In this document: positions 55,236 to 64,000 of the stretch, piece by piece
How positions within the stretch are numbered: position 1 is the stretch's first letter
Layout of the letters: every line of letters begins with the position of its first letter
NCBI RefSeq assembly: GCF_958979055.1
Contig: NC_084886.1
Coordinates: 2,809,001-2,873,000, forward strand
Direction: 5' to 3'
DNA: 64,000 nt
Origin: Alnus glutinosa
Taxonomy: Eukaryota; Streptophyta; Magnoliopsida; Fagales; Betulaceae
The notes under the pieces: model-generated
Database searches by the model: none
What the model saw: the letters and a program-made list of their open reading frames with translations, nothing else
What the model was told of the DNA's origin: nothing
Position numbers and translations under genes: made by a program

Positions 55236-58200
55236 TATATAAGATCAAGTTTCTTATTATTATTGGGTTGTTTGGTTATTGGTGCAATCCGTAGGTCACT
55301 CAACATCAAATTAAAGAATGATTTATAAAAAAAATAAAAATAAAATATAAAATATAAAAAATAGATTACAATTTCATATCTCATTTTCAAAGCAAAAATA
55401 TGCTGGTATATACCAAGAACATGCTTAAGAATGTATAATCGAAATAAAGAAAAGGTTAATTGACATTTTTTTTTTGTGAAAATTCCTCAATTAAATTTTT
55501 AATCACTCCTTTAATTATGTACTTCAAGCAAGCATTATCCTCCATAAATTTCTCATTACAACACTCACAACATAAACTATACAAAGTTAAACACCAGAAC
55601 ACCAACTTCAACACTGCCATGGGCTATTTTAAAACCTAAATTATGCATAAAACTCAAAATTATAGCAAGTACTTAACAACAAACATCAACACATCATGCT
55701 GCCCTTCACCAATATGGGAAATCTTATGGTATTCAATTCAGCCAACCAGTATACACACCAAACCAGTATCACCATCAGGCGAGACATTCCTTTGCATGCA
55801 TAAAACCATAACACATCAAGCATGCAACAAAATTTCCTCAAAACCGTTGAGAGCAAAGAGTATTTTGAAATTTCTTACTACTCACATTCGAAACATGGTT
55901 AAACACTCGATTACTAACACAAAAGTCTCATATGGCAGCTTCAAACACTCCATTCTTATGTATGAAACCCACCCCTTAAGCCTATAGCATCATCCAAAAC
56001 CCATTTCTTGCCATGCATGAACCTAAAAGATGAAAACACATGGTACTCTCCCCTTGGACAGATTCAGTCTACACACAAAGTCACCAAACCTTTTTGTCTC
56101 TCCCTCTCCACTTAACAAGGTTTTTATCTTAGCAAGAAAATTCAAGTCAATCCACATTATCAGGGCCCTATATATTCAATTAGCATGTCATAATCTTTCT
56201 TCAACATTCCAGCAATTACAAAGTTTCATTATCAACATAAAAATCATCACAACTCAAAATCTCAATAACCCAATTGTTTAAAGAGAGCTACATCATCAAT
56301 TTAGATCTCATAGTTCACTAAAATTGATTTAGAAACATGTAAGGCAACCAATTTTCAAATTTCAACATAGCTAGTATATGAAGTTCATAAACAATCAAAC
56401 TCATATGGATCTATGTCATCCGATTCTTCTCTCCTTTATTTTCATTTTAAATGTTACAAAATTTCAAGGATCCAAAATTATTCAAACATTACAGATTTTT
56501 ATAACAATTATGAAAATCAACTCTACACAAGCAACCTCAACACAGCACGTATACCAAAAGGTCTTAGAGGAATTATTACAAACACATTGTCCTCCTTTAT
56601 GAACTCCTAACATGCAAACCCATCAATGATGAGTGAATCCCATAACAAAATCCCCAAATCATACTACCCCACACTGTCGAGCATGATAGAAAATCCAAGC
56701 TTCAATTAACCAACACACAAACATTCACAATAAATCCAATAACAAGCATCATTATTCCACACACGAATTGAGACAAAATTAGAGACATGCAAGTGAGGGA
56801 TTTACAGGTCCTACCCCCAAGTTCCACACACAAACCAATGTCGCTTAATCTTCAACCCAAAACTCACCATTTAATTCATAAATTCATGATCCAATTGTAA
56901 GGGCAACTCAAAAAACCAAGAAAAGATTCAGAACCTTGCACCTTACTTGGTCTTTGCATGTTAAAAATTTAGGGAAACTTCACTTGCACCCTTCTCTTGC
57001 CTATAACTAATTTACTCCAAGTAGTCTACACTGTTATCCTAATCAAGAAGAAAACAAACGCATTGTGGAAAACACAAGAAATCAGCAGATAAATTGCCAT
57101 CCAGAGTTCAATTGTTGCTTAGATGAACCTTTTCTTCATCCTATCTTCACACAGCACCTACACCTTGAGATCCTTAAGTGAAATTGGAAAACCAACACTA
57201 AAATATATAACCTTACTTATCAAAGGAAGGAAGTGAATTTTATAAAGTTTTTATACAGCTGGTAGCAAAACTATACTGCCGAGTCACAAATCCTCAAACA
57301 CTTGACAGTCTCATGTGAAAGACCACTACAATCATTGATATTAATAATACACACGGATGCCTAAAATTACAACAGAATTTTCCAATCAACACACACATTC
57401 GGCAAAGACAAAATAAACTACCCAACAGTCTCCTTCCATCAATTGATAATGAAGAAATCAAACTTTAAGAATAGCATTCCCAATCAGCCAAACCAGAAAT
57501 ACAAAACCAAAACTCCAAAATCCCCTCTTCTTCCATTCGGCCATGGCAAACCAAATGGCCATTTGGCATACTCAGCCGAACCAACAAAATCTACCAAAAA
57601 TTTACCACAATTGGCTTCTTCAATAACCCAATCAGAAATTACAATCCAGCTTCCTTCAACCCAGAATCTCAGCAAACTTCAACCAATCAATTTCAATTTC
57701 TTGGATTTACCAAATTTCAGTTAAACCAACTAATGGGTATAACAAAAACAACAAATCATCAATTTAACCATTTGGGGCCAATTCGAGATGTACAGAAAAA
57801 AATTTGGTTCCAACCAGGCACCACTATTTACCAAAAATTTTGTTCATCAATTAGATATACTCATAGAAATCCCAAACTCGCAACAGCAAAACAGAAACCC
57901 AACTCGTCACGGCACATATATCCATCTATTTGCTTATCGACAATCTACAACCGACAATCAAATGAAAAAAGAAAAAATACGTGACAAAGGGTATTCGGTC
58001 ACTTCGCCAAAATCTTCAACATCAACATAAAATTAACCAAATCCTTCGATGGGTTTAACATTCGAACCATAAATTCTATGGGTAGTAATATAAATCGAAA
58101 ATCAAACAACTCTTTTTATCACTTACTGATTTTTGAAGTAGAAACATAGGAAGAAAATTAGAGAGAGAGAGAGATACCTCAAATTTCTTCTTCTAATCTG

Positions 58201-58419
58201 TCGTTATGCAGAGGGGGAGAGAGACGTGAGAGAGCGGCAGATTTTTTGGTTTGGAAAGAACTTCAGCAAGGGTGATGGGAGTGCAAGTAAACAGAAAGAA
58301 ATGGTGGGGGCGGAACAACTTCACTATTCACGTGACCTTTTTTAAAAAAAAAAATACATTTTTTATACGTTTTTTATTTTATTTTTTTCTTTTTGTCTTT
58401 TGATCAAGATGGACAACAT

Positions 58420-58620
58420 ATGGAAGGGAAATGATTTTTGGGATCAAAAACCGTCCCCCAGGCTCTTTCTGATAAAAAATCAAATATAAAAAAAAAAAAA
58501 AAAAAAAATGTCATTTGACGTGGTATTAAATAACATTTTTCATTATATTTGATTTTTTTTATTAAAAAGAGCTTGCAAGGAGACGGATTCCTATCCCTTG
58601 TACATCGCCTCTCCATATAG
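58420..58620. mobile_element. Hairpin MITE-like element
   Basis: AACCGTCCCCCAGGCTCTTTCTG followed by ATAAAAAATCAAATATA on the left is mirrored by the reverse complement of TATATTTGATTTTTTTTATT then AAAAAGAGCTTGCAAGGAGACGG on the right. The centre is a poly(A) run and about 45 bases. The outer ends are blurred. Confidence 0.6.
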
Positions 58621-58727
58621 AAATAAACATTTTTAATGTAGTCATTCCATTAACAAAATATGTCTTCTCTTACAGAAGAAGTCTGGGATTTTAAGGATAA
58701 AAGGTCCAAAATGCCTTCATTTTAATC

Positions 58728-58893
58728 TGAAAAAAGAGAGTAATTTTTTATCAAGATGAACAAAAAATAGAAACGAAATATTTTCAATGTAGTCATTCCG
58801 TTAACAAAATTGAAAAAAGAGAGTAATTTTTTATCAAGATGAACAAAAAATAGAAACGAAATATTTTCAATGTAGTCATTCCGTTAACAAAAT
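58728..58893. repeat. Perfect tandem duplication, 83-bp unit
   Basis: Two adjacent 83-bp units, each beginning TGAAAAAAGAGAGTAATTTT and ending AGTCATTCCGTTAACAAAAT, appear identical base for base. A diverged related copy (AATGTAGTCATTCCATTAAC) lies upstream at about 58636, and an inverted relative (GTTAACGGAATGGTTACATT) at about 59176. Confidence 0.9.
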
Positions 58894-60059
58894 TTATCTT
58901 CTCAGACGGAAGAAGGCTGGGTTTTTAAGATGAAAAGTCCAAAATACCCTCATTTTCTCTAAAAAAGAGGAAAATATATATATATATATATACTGCCACC
59001 CCAATCATTTTGTTTTGTGTTTCTATTTTCTTCTACTTCTTTTTCTTTTTCTTTTTGAAAATAAGAGCATTTTAGAAAAATCACTCATCAAGTTAAGGGT
59101 AATTTTGAGACATTTGCCCCTAAAAACTCACGTGCAATGTACATGAGCATTCTCCCATCAAAGAATACAGATTTTGTTAACGGAATGGTTACATTGACAA
59201 TTTTAAAAATTTTGTAGAAATAAATTGTTGATTTTTAAACATTTGAGGCAAAATAAAATTTAAAAAAAAAAAACAATGGCTGTACAACTTCGGCAGTTAA
59301 AATTTATTTTTTTTCCTTTTAAAAAAAAAAATACACATCTCTTCAAACTATAATCCAATTGACAATGTCTCTCCAAACTTTCAATTGAGACAATATCTCC
59401 CACAAACTACAAAAAAATTGTCAATGTGTTCCACAATAACTAAAATACCATTAATAAAAAAATAAAAATAAAATCTATAAAAAAGAAGAACTAAAACCTT
59501 TTAAAAAAAAAAACGAAAAATCGACAATGAATGGTGGTTCGGACACCCCCTTTGGCTATATATGGGGATAGTCGAACCACACTCATGGTCATTTCGAGCC
59601 ACCCTAAAATGGCCACATAATATTTATTTATTTTATTATTTTCTGAATTTATATGGATTTTCTTTTTGTCTTATTATAAATTTATGGTTATTTTTGTCTT
59701 GATGTTGGCCTTTGTATGACATTAACAATTTTTTAATAGTTTGAGAGGGACATTATCTCAATTGAAAATTTTGAAAATAAATTATCAATTAGATAGTAGT
59801 TTTAAATAAGATACTCGAACTTCTTTTTTTTTTTAATGTGATGTCAACATGCCATGCTAAAATTTTCCTTCTACATTTTTTGAAAACTTATCGGTCTCTA
59901 AAAATTAAAATCACAATGGTCTCAGCTCCTATTTGTTTCAAATTTATGCCTATATGGCCTTAAAATCAACTATAACAATTTATAAACTAGAAGTCCACAA
60001 ATTAAAATTTATTTAAGGGAAAATAAAATTATATCTCCTTAAATCCATCGTGAGTATTG

Positions 60060-63000
60060 GTTTTTTTTTTTTTTATAGAAAAAAGTGTGAATTTTATAAC
60101 TCAAGAAGAAATATCTTGCAGAAACTCAAAAAAAAAATATCTCGCTCCGCGAGTACAATATCATGAATTAATGAAGGCATTCCTCAATCCAAATCTTGTC
60201 TAAAAGCTGAGAAATAGCACATCTGGCCAAAACATGAGCTACCTTATTAACTCATCCCTTAACATGAGAGACTTCCACAGAGGTAAAAGAATAAAAGAAA
60301 ATCCGGGTAGCTTCGACCAGGTTCCCATAAGTGTGATTGTTGGAGCCTCTTCCCTTCAGAGCCATAATCACCACCTTAGAATCCCCTTCCAAAACCACCC
60401 TAGAACCCCCTACTTCTCTACCAAAGCAAATGGCATGCCAATCTGCAGTTGCCTCTGCAATGGCAAGATCAACAACATACGGGATAATAAATGCCTTAGC
60501 AACTAAGACTTGCCCCTCGTCATCCCTGATAACTATCCCAACTCCCATCCTTAAAGCCTATTTGTGAATAGCAGCATCACAATTGATTTTCCACCAACAT
60601 GCTGGTGGCTTTTTCCAACCGACATTCAACATAGGTGAGACAGTATTAGACCGTACCAAACTACGTTGAGCTGCATCAAAATCCTTCATAGCTTCCCTAG
60701 TGAGTGTTACCACCCGAAAAGGATATGAAAAATCATTATTAAGCACAAACTCATTCCTTCTCACCCAAATAGACCAAGCCACCATAATAGCCTCCACTGC
60801 TTCAAAATCATCAAGTTTCTCAAGGAGACAACTCAACAATTCTCTCCCATCCCACTCCACCAGAGGCATCTTTTGAAAGCGTTTGCTACTCCCTTGCCAC
60901 ACCACCACGGCGAAAGGGCAACTCCACAAGCAGTGTACTACTGTTTTAGGCTCCCTAGAGCAAACAGGACACTTACTGCTATGAACCACCTTCTTAACTG
61001 CCAAGTTAGAATTAGTAGGAAGCAAATTATTACATACCTTCCAACAGAAATGTCGAGCCGCATGAGGGATTCTCAACTTCCATATAGATTTCCAGATGTT
61101 ACAAGTCGGCTGCCTCCCTTGAGCATTCACCCATCTCTTTAGCCCTTATAGTCATAGCCAAATGATAAGTAGTTTTCACTGAAAAGGCTCCATCAGCAGC
61201 ACCCCTCCACACCAACCAATTGAGTTGTCCTAGAGGACTCACCATCACGCTGTAGATCCGTGCCACGTCTTCTGGGTCAAATATTCTATGAATTAGCTCA
61301 TAGTTCCATCCCCCCGAATCATTAAGTAAGAGGGCAATGACTCTTTCATCCAAAGGCAATGCAGGATTTGGGGGTGAGAAAATTCGGGGGTAAGGATCTG
61401 GGAGCCAGACATCACCCCATATTCGAATACTAGTATCATTACCCACTCTCCACCCTATCCCCAATTCCAGAACCTCCATAGCTTGACAGAGGCTTCGCCA
61501 AGCATAGGAAGGGCGAGAACCTATCTTAGCCTCCATAAACAACCCAGAAGGATAGGACTTTTCTTTAAAGATACGGGCCATTAGCGACTCAGGATTCGAA
61601 AGCAACCTCCAACCCTGCTTGGCAAGTAAGGCCTTATTAAAAACATGGAGATCCCTAAAACCCATCCCTCCTTAGCATTTGGATACTCCCAACTGCGCCC
61701 AACTCATCCAAGAGATTCGGTTTTGATTCGCTTTGTGGCCCCACTAGAATTTGTTCATCAAGGAATTGAGTGTCTTACATAGGGTTTTAGGCAAAAGGAA
61801 TACACTCATACTGTAGGTAGGGATTGCCTAGACCATTGCTTTAATCAAGATCTCTTTCTCTGCTTAAGACAAGAATTTTTCCTTCCACCCGTCTAATTTC
61901 TTTTGGACCCGGCTACATAGGCTATTGAATGTGCGAGTTTTGGATCTACCCACCATCGCTAGCAGCTTTAGATATTTATCAGAGCTAGCATTGACAGGAA
62001 TTCCCGCATAATTATGAATGAAAGCTCTGAACTTGGAACTTGTATTCTTACTGAAAAAAATGGACGTTTTCACCGCATTCAACTGCTGCTCGGATGCTTG
62101 CTCATACAAGTGCAACACCTGAAACAGGTTCTCCCATTCCTCCATAGAAGCCCTACAAAAAAGAAGAGAGTCATCGGCAAATAACAAATGGCTTAGTTTA
62201 TATCCTCCTGCCGAAATAGGGACTCCTGTTAGCCGATTCTCCATGACTGCCTTGGATAGTAAAGAGCTAAGACCCTCCACCACAATCAAGAACAAATAAG
62301 GGGACAATGGGTCCCCTTGTCTAAGTCCTCGAGATGGATGGATCTTCCCATACGGTACTCCATTCACCATAACTAAATAAGAGACACTCTTCAAGCGCAT
62401 CATTACAAGACCATTCCATTTCTTTTCAAAGCCCAAAGTTCACAACATAACTTTAAGAAACGGCCATTCCACCCTATCATAGGTCTTTTGCATATCTAAC
62501 TTCACTGCCATAAACCCTTTTTTACCCCTCATGCGGGAATGCATTGTCTGAAGGGCTTCATAAGCAACAAGTACATTGTCCGTGATAAGGCGACCCGGAA
62601 CAAATGCACTATGGTTTTGGGAGATTATGGATGGCAACACCAATTTGAGCATATTAGTAACAGTCTTAACAATCAACTTATACACCACATTGCATAGACT
62701 AATGGGTCTATAGTTACTGACCGAAAAGGCATTGGAAGCCTTAGGAATTAAAACAATATATGTCTCATTAATGCTCGGATCAAAAGACCATCCATTTAAG
62801 AATTACAGGATTACAGCCTTTACCTTGATTCCAATTGTCTCCCATTGATGTTGAAAAAAGCACACTGCAAATCCATCCGGCCCTGAGAACTTGAGAGGAT
62901 GCATCTGAGCCAACGCTTGATCAATCTCGTCTGCTACAAACTTGGCAGACAACATCTCATTCAATTATGGAGACACTCTGGCAATCACTATTTCAGAACA

Positions 63001-64000
63001 AGCAGACACCCCTTCAACCCCCTTCAGTAGTGAACAACTCCTGACAATAGCCTTTAAAGGCTTCCCCAATCTCATTGGCCGAATACCAATAGTGCCCAGC
63101 CATATAAGAAATGGAGCCTATAAAGTTTGATCACTGCCTCTGATTTGCCCATGCGTGAAAAAACTGGGTATTCCTATCGCCTCCCGCAAACCAGTTTCTT
63201 TTTGCCCTTTGTCTCCATTTCAGCTCCTCCATCTCTAACAGCTTGTTGATTTCCTCTTGCACTTCCTTAACGATCGCCAGATTATCCTGGCATTTTGTAC
63301 TTTAAAGGCATGCGAGCTTCTTTGACAATAGGGCAAGTCTTCGATTGGCGTCCCCATACTTGGCCTTACTCCACGACGTTAAACTTGCTCTACACTTGGC
63401 CAGATCACTAGCCGCACTCCCTAGCCAACTTAAACCTGCAGCTTCTCTGTTCCATGCCTCACTAATGACCTCATAACATTCCTCATCTAAATTCCACTTT
63501 GCTTCAAACCGGAAAAGTTTAGGAGCCACCTGATAAGAATAATCAAACTATAGACAAAGAGGACGATGATCTGAGTTTGTTGTCGGGAGAACCTCAACCA
63601 TCGAATTGGGGAAATGAGCTCCCCAATCTTGGGTAGCTACAGCTTAGTCCAAGCGTTCCTTAACAAATATCCCTAATTCCTGCTTGTTATTCCAAGTAAA
63701 ATTGGAACCCCGGTATCCCAAGTCACCAAGATCACACCTAATCAGAGTTTCTCGAAATTTTGCCATCTGTGTGTTACTGCGATTTGCTCCACCTACCTTT
63801 TCTTGGCGATTCACTATCTCGTTGAAGTCACCCATGCATAACCAAGTCGAAGAGCTCAGACTGCTCACCTGAGTGATAAGATTCCATGAACCTTCCCGGA
63901 GGGCTCAATCAGGGTGACCGTAGAACCCCGTGAAAGTCCAAGAAGATTCCTCATTCAAAAGGGTGATCATCGCCGACACGTGTCGTTGAGAGTAATTCAT
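60060..64000 (-). mobile_element. L1-type LINE with RNase H, 5' end beyond the window
   Basis: Minus strand, from the window edge: endonuclease at about 64000-63560 (WLCMGDFNEIVNRQEKVGGA, NFTWNNKQ, TTNSDHRPL), linker (63530-62700, ISEAWNREAAG, RAKRNWFAGGDRNTQFFHAW), RT at about 62700-61860 (HSAFVPGRLITDNVLVAYEA, VKLDMQKTYDRVEW, SRGLRQGDPLSPYLFLIVVE, LLFADDSLLFC), the connecting region with MGFRDLHVFNKALLAKQGWR (about 61665), zf-RVT (about 61100-60840, WKLRIPHAARHFCWK, CPVCSREPKTVVHCLWSC), RNase H (60600-60250, KINCDAA, EATADWHAI, EGDSKVV, VSHVKG), and a poly(A) tail seen as the T-run at 60060-60075. Several stops and shifts break it, but RT and RNase H keep their key residues, so it is of intermediate age. 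TCTAs at its 5' end are outside the window. Confidence 0.9.

Larger units (their letters stand above)
54255..60059. other. Intergenic region: foldback element, G-poor block, repeats
   Basis: Contents: the S21 5' flank, a foldback element at 54611-55235, a G-poor, A+C-rich block at 55500-58170 without a protein-coding gene, a CT/GA-rich leader-like patch at 58170-58250 that would suit a minus-strand transcription start, a hairpin element at 58420-58620, a perfect tandem duplication at 58728-58893, a TA-repeat at about 58974-58990, and A+T-rich DNA to 60059 including a G+C-rich GGTTCGGACACCCC-type module near 59520-59610. Confidence 0.45.

Noticed and set aside
57216-57225. TTACTTATCAAA in the G-poor block
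   Set aside because: No poly(A) beyond three bases and no flanking duplication; probably chance.
57443-58030. Several plus-strand frames of 80-93 codons
   Set aside because: Asn/Lys/Pro-rich translations follow from the A+C-rich composition of the block; no domain is visible.

Overview
The window looks like nuclear DNA from a dicot plant, probably a woody species. Host genes have many short exons with GT..AG, T-rich introns. Protein families are plant-specific (CYP71-type P450, LAMMER kinase AFC2, P-class PPR, MKP1, coilin, LEA_2/NHL). Intergenic and intronic DNA is full of L1-type LINEs, MITEs and microsatellites. I cannot name the species; all identifications come from protein motifs and recalled family sequences, not from a search.

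Layout. 0.9-5.2 kb (+): long coiled-coil protein. 6.5-8.2 kb (-): two-exon CYP71-clade P450. 8.2-12.1 kb: repeat-bearing intergenic DNA with a hairpin MITE. 12.1-15.7 kb (+): AFC2-type LAMMER kinase, 12 exons reconstructed. 16.8-17.8 kb (-): proline-rich LEA_2/NHL membrane protein. 19.0-20.2 kb (-): last exons of a gene I do not recognise, seen only after joining exons. 21.2-22.7 kb (-): PPR protein like Arabidopsis At1g13040. 28.1-32.3 kb (+): MAP kinase phosphatase MKP1. 34.2-51.2 kb (-): coilin, 13 exons, with one intron of about 10 kb holding nested LINEs, a tRNA-derived SINE and a MITE. 53.9-54.3 kb (-): bS21-family (probably mitochondrial) ribosomal protein. 54.6-60 kb: foldback element, a strand-asymmetric G-poor block and tandem repeats. 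60.1-64 kb (-): an L1-type LINE with RNase H that runs off the window.

From memory, coilin, the PPR gene and a LEA_2 gene are near neighbours in Arabidopsis (At1g13030/13040/13050), and a LEA_2 paralogue lies next to an S21 gene (At3g26350/26360). The window therefore looks like one ancestral block with MKP1 and transposons in between. The genes are ordinary single-function eukaryotic loci and do not form a pathway.

The most interesting material is retrotransposition. One L1 family, whose long copy ends in TTACTTATC plus poly(A), left several very short 5'-truncated insertions with visible target-site duplications, some only about 14-20 bp long. One insertion landed on the coilin exon-11 splice donor and duplicated it. 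I found no evidence of a novel multi-gene system.
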